Positions 8,678 through 16,988 of a DNA stretch of 64,000 nt are shown here, one piece after another. The stretch is from Sulfurimicrobium sp. Lineage in GTDB: Bacteria; Pseudomonadota; Gammaproteobacteria; Burkholderiales; Sulfuricellaceae. A program made the position numbers and the translations under genes. A model generated the notes under the pieces. It saw only the letters and a program-made list of their open reading frames with translations, was not told the origin of the DNA and made no database searches. The stretch is taken from assembly GCA_030652035.1 (NCBI GenBank), contig JAUSBJ010000035.1, positions 62,001 through 126,000 of the forward strand, written 5' to 3'. How positions within the stretch are numbered: the stretch's first letter is position 1; every line of letters starts with the position of its first letter.

Positions 8678-9328
8678 ATGAGCAGCGCAATCGGTAGTGC
8701 TGGAGGATCTTCTTCCATGATGATGGGCGGAATGCATGGGATGCAGCGTCCCGATCCGTCGAAAATGGCCGACAAGTTATTTTCGAAGCTGGATACCAAA
8801 GACCAGGGATACATAGAAAAAAGTGATCTTCAAAGCGCATTTAATCAGGTCTCATCGAAAAATGCTTCTGGCAACACCCCCAGCGTGGACGACATCTTCA
8901 ATGCGCTGGATGGTGATGGTGACGGGAAAGTCACCCAGCAGGAGATGTCCGATAGCGTAAAGAAACTCGCCGATCAACTCGATAGCCAATTCCAAAACAT
9001 GCGAATGAGCGGCAAGAGTGACGCCATGGCAGGCATATCCAGAAACGACATTGGCAGCATGGCAGACAGCGCCACTGGCGGTGCAGCGCAGGTGCTCAGC
9101 AACCTGGCCCAGAATTTCGACGCGGCGGACGCCAACCAGGATGGAAGAATCAGCGCGCAGGAAGCCATGGCTTACCAATCAGCAAACGAAACTACCCTGC
9201 CCTCCTCAAGCGATGCGCGGAATGGCGATGCCGGGGTAATGGCTCGAATAATGGAGCTGGCGGCAGCTTACGGCGCATTCAGTCAAGACGGAAAAACCAG
9301 CGGCGGCACGCTTTCAACCGTGGCGTGA
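8678..9328 (+). CDS. EF-hand calcium-binding protein
   Basis: A 216-residue protein rich in Ser, Gly and Met at its N-terminus (MSSAIGSAGGSSSMMMGG). It has two good EF-hand loops, DGDGDGKVTQQE (near residue 74) and DANQDGRISAQE (near residue 154), and a degenerate one, DTKDQGYIEKSD (near residue 40). No Sec signal peptide is visible. Start ATG 8678 has an AGGGAG ribosome site; an upstream in-frame ATG at 8609 lacks one. Similar EF-hand proteins in proteobacteria are of unknown function. Possible targets of calcium signalling or a scaffold role cannot be told from sequence. Confidence 0.82.
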   Translation: MSSAIGSAGGSSSMMMGGMHGMQRPDPSKMADKLFSKLDTKDQGYIEKSDLQSAFNQVSSKNASGNTPSVDDIFNALDGDGDGKVTQQEMSDSVKKLADQLDSQFQNMRMSGKSDAMAGISRNDIGSMADSATGGAAQVLSNLAQNFDAADANQDGRISAQEAMAYQSANETTLPSSSDARNGDAGVMARIMELAAAYGAFSQDGKTSGGTLSTVA

Positions 9329-9351
9329 CACGCCCAATCGTCTAAAGACGA

Positions 9352-10281
9352 ATGTCCGAAAAATATCAGAATATTGAGAAAGAAATTAACCGAATGAACG
9401 AATTTGTTCACGCATCATTGTTATGCAAAACAAAGCGCGAAAAGTCCGGCAGCCCCATTGTGTTTGTACATATCCCCAAAACAGGGGGCATGACTTTCTA
9501 TTCCATGATCAGGGAAATTTACAGGCCTTCTGAACTGCACAAGATCAACCCGGCGGCAGAATCCATTGAGACATACAAGAACCTTCCCCGGGCCAGAAAG
9601 GACCGCTTGAAAGCGATTTACGGCCACATGGATTATGGGCTGCGTGACCTGCTTCCTGCTGACTCGGCTTATGTTACGTTGATGCGCCACCCGGTTGAGA
9701 GGGTGATATCTCATTTCTACTATGTCAGACGCACCGAGAACGATCCTCGGCATGAACTTGCCATGCATTCCAGTCTCTACGACTGGGTCGCAAACTGCAA
9801 GCTGGAAGAAATGGAGAATGGGCAGACCAGAAAACTGTCGGGCATGGCGGCGGGGGTCAAATTCGGCGAATGTTCCACGGAAGTGCTGGCACAGGCCAAA
9901 ACAAATATCGCAAGAGATTTCGCCCTGGTGGGAATTACCGAGCGCTATGACGAAACCTATCTTTTGATGAGCAGAATATTTGGCTGGCCGATTAAAAATT
10001 ACCCATCGATCAATGTGGCGAAGTGGAAGCCCGGGCAGAGTGAAATCCCCGCAAAAACCTTGAGACTCATCGAGAAATTCAATGCGCTGGATATGGAACT
10101 GTACGATTACGCCACGCGCTTGTTTGCCAAAAAAATCGAAGATTTGGATATCAGGCATGAAATGCGCCTGCTGCAGGAAAGAAGACGCAGCCGCTACTTG
10201 CGCTGGCAAGATGCCACCACGCTATACGTCAAAATGAAAGCAAGAAAATGGACGCCGGCCTGGTTGCAGATTGCATCGTGA
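9352..10281 (+). CDS. Sulfotransferase family protein
   Basis: A 309-residue protein with the 5'-phosphosulfate loop FVHIPKTGGMTFY (near residue 42) and the 3'-phosphate motif LMRHPVERVISHFYY (near residue 107), both typical of PAPS-dependent carbohydrate sulfotransferases of the Sulfotransfer_2 type. No signal peptide or membrane segment is seen. ATG 9352 is weakly supported, with ATG 9394 an alternative. It stands 23 bp after the EF-hand gene. The substrate, perhaps a surface glycan, is not shown by the context. No sulfate-activation genes are nearby. Confidence 0.8.
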   Translation: MSEKYQNIEKEINRMNEFVHASLLCKTKREKSGSPIVFVHIPKTGGMTFYSMIREIYRPSELHKINPAAESIETYKNLPRARKDRLKAIYGHMDYGLRDLLPADSAYVTLMRHPVERVISHFYYVRRTENDPRHELAMHSSLYDWVANCKLEEMENGQTRKLSGMAAGVKFGECSTEVLAQAKTNIARDFALVGITERYDETYLLMSRIFGWPIKNYPSINVAKWKPGQSEIPAKTLRLIEKFNALDMELYDYATRLFAKKIEDLDIRHEMRLLQERRRSRYLRWQDATTLYVKMKARKWTPAWLQIAS

Positions 10282-10322
10282 ACCTTGCCTGACATGTACC
10301 TACATCAACCAACAGGAATAGC

Positions 10323-11513
10323 ATGAAACAATTTTTCGCATCCCTTCTTCTGTCGCTTGCCACCGTGCTGCTCCTTTCCAGTTGTGAAACCGGCAGCTCG
10401 GCGCCGCCCCCGGCGGGGGTCAAGGTAGCTCCCGGTGACGGCAGCGTCACCCTGACATGGGACATGGAGCCGGGCGTGCAATATTGGCTATTTAGTGCTG
10501 CTGGCGACAGCGTCACGCCGGAAAGCTGTAGCTCCCTGCCCGAGTGCAAGACCATCATGTCCGCTGTCTCGCCCCAGGTCGTGTCCGGGCTGAATAACGG
10601 CACGACGTACTCCTTCACCATCAACGGCAGGATTGATGGCGGACCCGGTGGACTTGGCAGCGCCTCGGTCTCGGCTGTGCCAAGACTCGCGGGCACCACC
10701 TGGAAAGCGGGCGCCGCCCTCGGCCAGAATGATCTGCATGGCGTAACTTTCGGAACAACCTTTCTCGCGGTAGGCCGCGGCGGCACAATGTTTTCGAGTG
10801 CCGACGGGATTGCCTGGGCAGCACTGAACAGCGTCATTTCCGCCGATCTCAACGCGGCTGTTTATGGCAGTGGAAATACCAGCTACCTGGCTGCGGGTGC
10901 GGGCGGGGTCATGTTGCGCAGTGACGACGAACTGAAAACCTGGACTCAAGCGCTTACCAATACAAGCAACGATCTTTATGCCCTGGCCTACAATGGCAGC
11001 CTGTACCTGGCCGTGGGCGCAAACGGCACGCTCATCACCAGCGATGACGGCGCGAACTGGACAGCACGGTATCCCGGCACATCCAGCCACCTGTATGGCG
11101 TTACGTATGGAAACGGCTTGTATGTGGCAGTCGGCGCGGGAGGCACGTTGCAGACCAGTAGCGATGGAATCGCCTGGCAAGGCGCCACTTCGCAAACCAC
11201 GCTCGACCTGAAGGGGGTCGCCTACGGCGCGGGCATTTTTGTGGCCATCGGCGATGCAGGTGCCCTGATTACCAGCACGGATGGCGTAACCTGGACGTCG
11301 CAAACCCCGATAGCATCCAGTCCAGCGTTCAACGCCCTTGTTCATGGCAGTCAATTTATTGCGGCAGGCAACGGTGGCGCCATCTACACCAGTCCTGACG
11401 GCATCAACTGGGCGATGCCATCAACGGGCAACGCCAGTCTGTATGCCGTTACCTATGGAAACCACGGCTATGCTGCCGTGGGTGCAAGCGGCTCGAATCT
11501 GGTCGCCTATTAA
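10323..11513 (+). CDS. Lipoprotein with fibronectin-III-like and propeller-type repeats
   Basis: A 396-residue predicted lipoprotein: the signal peptide ends in the lipobox LLSSC (Cys about residue 22). Residues about 30-120 look like an FN3 domain (GDGSVTLTWD, LNNGTTYSFTI). From about 130 to the end run six to seven repeats of about 40 residues built on Y-G-x-G-x-F-V-A-V-G-x-x-G-x-L-x-T-S-x-D-G-x-x-W, a BNR/kelch-like pattern also found in photosystem-assembly-like and exo-enzyme proteins. Probable outer-membrane or periplasmic propeller; ligand unknown. Confidence 0.8.
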   Translation: MKQFFASLLLSLATVLLLSSCETGSSAPPPAGVKVAPGDGSVTLTWDMEPGVQYWLFSAAGDSVTPESCSSLPECKTIMSAVSPQVVSGLNNGTTYSFTINGRIDGGPGGLGSASVSAVPRLAGTTWKAGAALGQNDLHGVTFGTTFLAVGRGGTMFSSADGIAWAALNSVISADLNAAVYGSGNTSYLAAGAGGVMLRSDDELKTWTQALTNTSNDLYALAYNGSLYLAVGANGTLITSDDGANWTARYPGTSSHLYGVTYGNGLYVAVGAGGTLQTSSDGIAWQGATSQTTLDLKGVAYGAGIFVAIGDAGALITSTDGVTWTSQTPIASSPAFNALVHGSQFIAAGNGGAIYTSPDGINWAMPSTGNASLYAVTYGNHGYAAVGASGSNLVAY

Positions 11514-11591
11514 GATTCGTGGAACACTTCCACGGCAAGCGTGAAGCTGCCAGGTAATCAACCTTCACATAAACAACACAGGAGTGACTCC

Positions 11592-11993
11592 ATGAACATT
11601 TCCACACAACAGCGCGGACTCCGAATCTGGTCGATCGCCCTGCTTGCGGTTGGATTCGGTTTGCTGACCATCAAGGCGGGCGGCGCCATCCTGTTCGGCG
11701 ACGAGGCGGCGCGCACCGCGGCCGGCAACTATGTACCGTTCGTGCTGTGGTTTAATTTTCTGGCAGGTTTCGCCTATACCGCCGCTGGAATCGGGCTGTG
11801 GCTGCGGCAACGCTGGGCGGTGTGGATGGCCGCTGCCATTGCCGCGGCGACAATACTCACGTTCGCGGCTTTCGGCGTGCATATCTATTCCGGCGGAGCC
11901 TACGAGCTGCGTACGGTGATCGCCATGAGCTTGCGAACGCTGGTTTGGGTGGCGATCACTGCAATCGCGGCGCGCGCATTGCAGCGCAGATGA
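11592..11993 (+). CDS. Small four-helix integral membrane protein, unknown function
   Basis: A 133-residue protein with four hydrophobic helices (for example IWSIALLAVGFGLLTIKAGG and VLWFNFLAGFAYTAAGIGLW). Start ATG 11592 has AGGAGTG upstream; an earlier in-frame ATG at 11541 would add a polar, implausible leader. It lacks recognisable catalytic motifs. It stands alone between the propeller lipoprotein and the ExbB operon. Confidence 0.7.
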   Translation: MNISTQQRGLRIWSIALLAVGFGLLTIKAGGAILFGDEAARTAAGNYVPFVLWFNFLAGFAYTAAGIGLWLRQRWAVWMAAAIAAATILTFAAFGVHIYSGGAYELRTVIAMSLRTLVWVAITAIAARALQRR

Positions 11994-12169
11994 GCTTGCC
12001 CGTTGGGGACACGGCACATCTGGAAAAACAACGCTCCGCCCCTCCATTTTTTCCTTCCAGCGATGACAACAGGTATGATGTGCATCGCCCTGATGCGCGC
12101 CTTTCATTTGAGATCAAAGTCGTTTAGAGCTGCGCTCGGCTAAAGCTCACTTTTCTCAAGAGAGACTAT

Positions 12170-12192
12170 CCGCCTGGAATCTGCAGGCGGAT
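12170..12192 (+). terminator. Hairpin before exbB
   Basis: CCGCCTG and CAGGCGG flank a short loop in the 268-bp gap between the membrane protein gene and exbB. It lacks a clear T-tract, so it may be a weak terminator or an RNA structure in the exbB leader. Nothing else stands out in this gap. Confidence 0.35.
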
Positions 12193-12261
12193 CTCAAGCG
12201 CATGCCGTTCCCCGGCCACGTGCCCCGCATCGCCCTTACAATCCCCATTTCGGAGATAACA

Positions 12262-12906
12262 ATGCAAGACCTGCATGAAACCTGGATCGCCATAAAACTC
12301 GGCGGGATGATCATCCTGCCGCTGTCGTTAATGGCGGTCATTGCCCTGGCCATTATGATCGAGAAGGCATTCATCTATTGGCGTTATGCCCGCCTGCCGC
12401 TGGACTTGCTCAAGCTCGTCGAGACCTATGGCTTCCCCTGGGAAGAGATGGAAAAAAGGCTTTACGGCCTGCATGAGCGCCACTACTTCAGGCGCTTTTT
12501 CGAGGTAGTCATCGCCAACCGGCGCCATCCCGCATGGTGGACCGAGTCCCGGGCTGCGGACGAAGCCCAGCTGATCGAAACTTCCCTTGCGCGCAGGCTG
12601 TGGATACTGGAAACCATTGTCACCGCCGCGCCCCTGCTCGGGCTCATGGGAACCATTGACGGAATGATGGACGCCTTCAAGATTATCGGCGGAAGCGGTG
12701 TCGTGAACCCCACCGGAGTGACGGGGGGCGTGGCCCAGGCACTCATTGCAACGGCAGTCGGCCTGCTGATCGCGCTGATCGCGCTGTTTGGATTCAATTA
12801 CTTCTCGCGTGTGCAAGCGCAAACGATGGACGAAATGGAACGCCTCGGCACGCGCCTGATTGACCACATCCGCCTGGACCAAGGCAACGCCCATGAAGCT
12901 GCGTAA
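12262..12906 (+). CDS. ExbB/TolQ/MotA-family proton channel protein
   Basis: A 214-residue inner-membrane protein with three membrane helices. The first is MIILPLSLMAVIALAIMIEKAFIYW; the conserved proton-channel region is ETIVTAAPLLGLMGTIDGMM followed by VAQALIATAVGLLIALIALFGFNYF. ATG 12262 has a GGAGAT ribosome site; an upstream ATG 12202 would add a non-hydrophobic leader. ExbB uses the proton gradient, with ExbD, to energise a TonB-type protein. The stop overlaps the exbD start by 14 bases. Confidence 0.9.
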   Translation: MQDLHETWIAIKLGGMIILPLSLMAVIALAIMIEKAFIYWRYARLPLDLLKLVETYGFPWEEMEKRLYGLHERHYFRRFFEVVIANRRHPAWWTESRAADEAQLIETSLARRLWILETIVTAAPLLGLMGTIDGMMDAFKIIGGSGVVNPTGVTGGVAQALIATAVGLLIALIALFGFNYFSRVQAQTMDEMERLGTRLIDHIRLDQGNAHEAA

Positions 12907-13294
12907 ATCCAGGGCGTCTCGCAAGGGGCGCATCGAAATCATCCCGATGATCGATGTGATGTTCTTCCTGCTGGCAACCTTCATGCTGTCTTCGCTGGCA
13001 ATGCAGAACCTCGATTCGCTGCAAGTGAACCTGCCCCAGGGGAAAGCCGAAAAACTCAAGACGGATACGCCGGTCACCCTGACGCTGACCGCCGACAGCA
13101 AAATCTATGTCAACCGGAAAGAGGTGAGCCTGCAAACCCTGGCCGCCACGCTAGCGCCGCTGCTGAGCGATGCGCAACCTGGCGTAATCGTGTCGGCGGA
13201 TAATGCGGCGCCGCAGGGCATCGTGGTGCAGGCGATGCTGCAGGCCCGCGCGGCAGGCGCCAGGAATTTCCTGATCGCGGTAAAGCATGAGTGA
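12893..13294 (+). CDS. ExbD/TolR-family protein
   Basis: A 133-residue protein with the typical short basic N-terminus (MKLRKSRASRKGRIEIIP), one membrane helix carrying the conserved proton-binding Asp (MIDVMFFLLATFMLSS) and a periplasmic domain of about 90 residues. ATG 12893 overlaps the exbB end; a GTG/ATG further upstream is less likely because the family starts near the basic segment. It works with ExbB. A 170-bp palindromic element follows its stop codon by three bases. Confidence 0.9.
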   Translation: MKLRKSRASRKGRIEIIPMIDVMFFLLATFMLSSLAMQNLDSLQVNLPQGKAEKLKTDTPVTLTLTADSKIYVNRKEVSLQTLAATLAPLLSDAQPGVIVSADNAAPQGIVVQAMLQARAAGARNFLIAVKHE

Positions 13295-13297
13295 TGC

Positions 13298-13467
13298 CCT
13301 AGGAGCCTGTCGGACTTGAAGAATCGAAGCGAAAATTTGGCTGGGCGAGGACAGATTTCGCCGGTTTTGCAGGGCAATAGTCGTTCTATTGCCCAAAAAA
13401 GCGGCGAAATATGGACCGGCCAGGCGAATTTGCAGCCGATTTCCTTTAAGCCCGACAGGCTCCTAGG
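13298..13467. repeat. 170-bp palindromic element between exbD and the TonB-like gene
   Basis: The ends CCTAGGAGCCTGTCGGACTT (13298-13317) and its inverted copy (13448-13467, one mismatch) enclose further imperfect stems, such as GGGCAATAG/CTATTGCCC at the centre and AATTTGGCTGG against its counterpart near 13428. It has no good reading frame of its own, although the frame of the downstream gene runs through it. It is built like the 8214-8506 element but the end sequences differ. Confidence 0.8.
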
Positions 13468-13540
13468 CGCGCCAGATTTCCGTTCCGGGGAGATTCGGCA
13501 CGCCATATGCAGCCATTGCGGCGAGATCGTGCGCGTCCAT

Positions 13541-14365
13541 GTGCCTGATCTCCGCTCAAGGGAGATCAGGCTGTGGTGGCCGATACCGCTGGCGCTCATC
13601 ATCTGGCTGGCAATCATGTGGAAATTCGGCCATTCCCTGAACGCGCCCAAGGTCGAAATGGCCGCACCCGCACCCATAGAGGCCAGCTTTGTGGAATTGC
13701 CCGAGACCGCCCCCAGGCGGCCGGAAGCTCAGCCCAGAGCCCTGCCCAGGCAAGCGAGCAAACCCAGGACACCCCTCCGCCCTGATGCCCCACCCCGTGC
13801 CGACATTCCGGCAGCCCCGCCCGATACACCCGCCGACCCCACGCCTGCGCCGGCTTTAGCACCGCCAACTGACTTGATGGCGTACGTGAATGCCGCCAGA
13901 GAGCGCCGCCGCGCCGCCGAGATGTCCGCCGGGCGCGAAAATGCACAAGCCAGCGCGCGCGAGCGCGCGCCCTCGGCCGACGAGGTCAGGATGGCGAACA
14001 TCCAGCGCAATCTCCAGCCGCAAGGCACGAACGGTGTATTTCAAATTGTCAGCATGGGTGTCCGGAGTGCCAAATATTCGTTTCGCGGCTGGACTGCAAA
14101 TTCAAGCAACTCGCGGCGCGAATTGATCGAGGTCGATGCCGGACCCAATGGGGATGTGGAGCGCGCCATCGTGCGCAGCATGATTACGCTGATTCGCAAG
14201 TATTACAAAGGCAATTTCAACTGGGAATCGCAACGCCTGGAGCGCGTAATCGTCCTGTCCGCACGCCTGGAGGACAATGAGGGACTGGAAGATTTTTTGA
14301 TGCGCGAGTTTTTCGGGACAGCGCCCAAACCTTACGGGGCCGCATCCCGCAATGGTGCTCAATAG
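13541..14365 (+). CDS. TonB/TolA-like energy transducer, start uncertain
   Basis: From GTG 13541 the protein is about 274 residues: one membrane helix (IPLALIIWLAIMW), a long Pro/Ala/Arg-rich periplasmic stretch (PRRPEAQPRALPRQ...PAAPPDTPADP) and a C-terminal domain of about 100 residues. That domain does not show the usual TonB YP motif. The reading frame runs open upstream through the palindromic element to 13316; GTG 13529 is another option. Position behind exbB-exbD supports the TonB-like role. A hairpin, CCTGATCTCC/GGAGATCAGG at 13545-13571, covers the proposed start region. Partner receptor unknown. Confidence 0.65.
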   Translation: MPDLRSREIRLWWPIPLALIIWLAIMWKFGHSLNAPKVEMAAPAPIEASFVELPETAPRRPEAQPRALPRQASKPRTPLRPDAPPRADIPAAPPDTPADPTPAPALAPPTDLMAYVNAARERRRAAEMSAGRENAQASARERAPSADEVRMANIQRNLQPQGTNGVFQIVSMGVRSAKYSFRGWTANSSNSRRELIEVDAGPNGDVERAIVRSMITLIRKYYKGNFNWESQRLERVIVLSARLEDNEGLEDFLMREFFGTAPKPYGAASRNGAQ

Positions 14366-14426
14366 CAAACTCACTCACGAAGCACGCATTTGCATGATGG
14401 CAACGCCCAGGCAGGCCACCCGAGAT

Positions 14427-15500
14427 TCAGGAGGAAGTATTTTCAGGCTTATCCAATTGCTGTGAAAGCGTTTCCAGGCGCAGCCTGACCTCATCGATTT
14501 CGGCATCGATCCGGGTTTGCTCCGATTCCGCCGCCGCGCCCTTGAGCTTCTCGAATTCCTCCAGTTGCTGCTTGAGGCCCGTAAGCTCGATGCGCTCCAT
14601 TTCCTGTTTTTCCGCTTCCTCTGCCTTGTCGAAAATCAACGCTTCCGGCTCTTCCTCCGCAACCGCTTGCTGCGTTTCCATTTCCGCGGAACCCGCCTCT
14701 GGGATCACCCTGCGCCCCTCCGGCAGAGGCCTCTGATTCATGAACGCGGGAGAAACGATCTCGATGCCATCCGCGTGCAGCACGTCCAGTATGCTTTTTT
14801 GCAGATTCGACCTTGCGGTCAGGAGTTGTTTGATCTCGGCGAGAAAGCCCGCAATCCGGTATGAAACCGAGAAATCCCCCAGATTCCTGACCTGAACGAA
14901 GGGTTCTTCCAGCCCGGCCTCTTCCGCCGCTTTTTTCAGCAAGGCCTCAATGCGTTTGCGGGAGATGTCGTAGCCGAGCGACAGCGTGGCGGAAACGATG
15001 GTGCCGGAGGTGCGCACCACCGTCACCGGATTGTTGATCAGGTAAAGGTTCGGCAAGCTTGTCAATTCGCGCTCTTCGGTCTGGATTTCGGTGTGGAAAA
15101 GCCCTCTTTCCGTCACCCGGCCGAACTGATCGCCGACGCGGATGAAATCCCCCGAGCGGAAGCTGCCCACATTGCGCAGCATGAGTCCCGCCATGGCGTT
15201 CGCAACGAAAGTGGTCGAAGAAAGCGCGACCACGCCGGTCACAAGCAGGCCAAACAGGCTCAGCACCTGACCGCGCGTCGCATCCGACATCGGAATGAGC
15301 AGAAGCACGACCAGCACGCCAGACAAGGCAAGCAACAGCATGATGAGCTGGCGAGGCAGGCGCAGTTCCGCCCCCAGCTCGGGGCGGCGGCCAAGCAGCA
15401 GCCAGTCCATGCCCCAAAGCAGCAGAGCGATAATCACGATGGCCGCCAAGGCGGGAATGTACGCATGCAATACAGGGAATAATTCCGGCCAGATGTCCAT
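14427..15500 (-). CDS. MscS-like membrane protein with charged C-terminal coiled coil
   Basis: A 357-residue protein. Three N-terminal membrane helices (residues about 12-105) lead to an MscS pore/beta domain: VALSSTTFVANAMAGLML, then SGDFIRVGDQFGRV and LPNLYLINNPV. The last 100 residues are rich in Glu, Lys and Gln (EEAEKQEMERIELTGLKQQL) and predict a coiled coil, which is unusual for MscS. Start ATG 15500 has GGAGGGG close upstream; ATG 15512 is an alternative. Its pore-helix pattern is diverged, so it may be an MscS-like sensor or a channel with slow gating. Confidence 0.8.
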   Translation of the reverse strand: MDIWPELFPVLHAYIPALAAIVIIALLLWGMDWLLLGRRPELGAELRLPRQLIMLLLALSGVLVVLLLIPMSDATRGQVLSLFGLLVTGVVALSSTTFVANAMAGLMLRNVGSFRSGDFIRVGDQFGRVTERGLFHTEIQTEERELTSLPNLYLINNPVTVVRTSGTIVSATLSLGYDISRKRIEALLKKAAEEAGLEEPFVQVRNLGDFSVSYRIAGFLAEIKQLLTARSNLQKSILDVLHADGIEIVSPAFMNQRPLPEGRRVIPEAGSAEMETQQAVAEEEPEALIFDKAEEAEKQEMERIELTGLKQQLEEFEKLKGAAAESEQTRIDAEIDEVRLRLETLSQQLDKPENTSS

Positions 15501-15582
15501 ATGCCCCTCCATCACTAGAAATTACCCTGTACCCTACTCGCTCTCCACGCCATTCGGCAATCAAGTAGCAAAAACTGCTGGC

Positions 15583-16758
15583 TTAATCGCACGTTGCCAG
15601 TTTCTGGGCCTGATCAACGCGCTCCCAGGTGAAATCCGGCTCGGCCCGCCCGAAATGGCCATAGGCAGCGGTCTGCCGATAAATGGGCCGGCGCAGATCG
15701 AGACTGTCGATAATGCCGCGCGGCGTCAGCTTGAAAGTGCCGCGCACCATCGCTTCCAGCTTATTGTCCGGCACAGTTCCGGTGCCGTAGGTTTCGATCA
15801 GCAGGGAAACCGGTTCCGCCACGCCGATGGCGTAAGCCAGCTGCACCAGGCAACGCCTGGCATAGCCCGCCGCAACCAGATTCTTGGCGATATAGCGGGC
15901 CATATAGGCCGCCGAACGATCCACCTTGGTCGGGTCTTTTCCCGAGAATGCACCGCCGCCGTGAGGGCAGGAGCCGCCATAGGTATCGACGATGATCTTG
16001 CGCCCGGTAAGGCCGGTGTCCCCATTGGGGCCGCCGATTTCGAACGGGCCGGCGGGATTGACCCACAGCTTGAACCCCTCTGTACGAAGCTCCATCGGCA
16101 CCAGCGGGTCGATGATTTCACGCGTGATTTCCTGCGTCACCCAGGCGGGGTCGAGATCGCGCTCGATCTGCGTGGAAATGACCACGTTCTCGATACCCGC
16201 CACGCGATGCCCTTCGTAGGCGACCGTCACCTGGCTCTTGGCATCGGGACGCAACCACGGCAAGGCTCCCGATTTGCGCAGTTCGGCCTGTTTTTGCACC
16301 AGGCGATGCGCCAGCCAGACCGGGTAAGGCATCAGGTCCGGGGTCTCGTCGCAGGCATAGCCGAACATCAACCCCTGGTCACCGGCGCCGATATCGCCGC
16401 CCGCCAGCGTGATCCCCTTGTGAATCTGGATGGACTGATGATTGAAGCGCACCTGCACTTCGCAAGTGTTCGGGTCGATGCCGGTTCCGGCATCGCGATA
16501 ACCGATATCGCGCAGCACCTGGCGTGCGATCTCCTCGGCGCGTTCCCGGATCTCGCTGAACAGTTCCTTGCGCAGCGTTTTGAACTCGCCGGCAATCACC
16601 ACCAGGTTATCGGCCACGAAGGTTTCGCAGGCCACCTTGGCCTCGGGTTCCTCGGCCAGGAAGGCATCCAGGATGGCGTCCGATATCTGGTCGGCGATCT
16701 TGTCCGGATGGCCTTCCGAAACGGATTCGGAGGTAAACAGATGGCGTCTGGTATTCAT
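15583..16758 (-). CDS. metK: S-adenosylmethionine synthetase (bacterial type)
   Basis: A 391-residue protein that matches bacterial MetK in length and motifs: the ATP/methionine-binding [17 protein letters not shown] near the start, [12 protein letters not shown] (residues about 115-126) and [16 protein letters not shown] (residues about 255-270). It makes SAM from methionine and ATP. ATG 16758 is the natural start. Its presence makes the archaeal-type enzyme at 46955 a second, non-orthologous SAM synthetase. A leader of about 200 bp holds a palindromic repeat; I see no recognised SAM riboswitch. Confidence 0.96.
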   Translation of the reverse strand: MNTRRHLFTSESVSEGHPDKIADQISDAILDAFLAEEPEAKVACETFVADNLVVIAGEFKTLRKELFSEIRERAEEIARQVLRDIGYRDAGTGIDPNTCEVQVRFNHQSIQIHKGITLAGGDIGAGDQGLMFGYACDETPDLMPYPVWLAHRLVQKQAELRKSGALPWLRPDAKSQVTVAYEGHRVAGIENVVISTQIERDLDPAWVTQEITREIIDPLVPMELRTEGFKLWVNPAGPFEIGGPNGDTGLTGRKIIVDTYGGSCPHGGGAFSGKDPTKVDRSAAYMARYIAKNLVAAGYARRCLVQLAYAIGVAEPVSLLIETYGTGTVPDNKLEAMVRGTFKLTPRGIIDSLDLRRPIYRQTAAYGHFGRAEPDFTWERVDQAQKLATCD

Positions 16759-16843
16759 TGCTTCATTTCCTTTGACTATGCATTTTGTACATTGATTACC
16801 CTAACGGCAGTGAAATGTGAAACCGCTTGGGCTTCGCCCTTGC

Positions 16844-16926
16844 TGTGAAGCGTGAAATGCAATATCCGATGATATCCGGGCACGAAGCGCACGCTCAATG
16901 GATGTTTTTACATTTCACGCTTCACA
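16844..16926. repeat. Inverted repeat in the metK upstream region
   Basis: TGTGAAGCGTGAAATG (16844-16859) is repeated exactly inverted at 16911-16926, separated by 51 bp. Related shorter units (GTGAAATGTGAAA near 16810; TTCACGCTTCACAA near 16950; TTTCACG near 16966) flank it, so the gap is built from a degenerate repeat family. It lies between metK and the methyltransferase, both on the minus strand. Confidence 0.75.
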
Positions 16927-16988
16927 AACAAAGCGCAGCGAGTGAATTCACGCTTCACAATACTGTTTCACGTTAACATTTCCGCCGC

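Noticed and set aside
15295-16848. 517-codon plus-strand frame across metK
   Set aside because: Antisense shadow of metK, which has full family motifs on the minus strand.
16759-16988. Possible SAM riboswitch upstream of metK
   Set aside because: No recognised conserved core or pseudoknot pattern; the gap is explained by inverted repeats.
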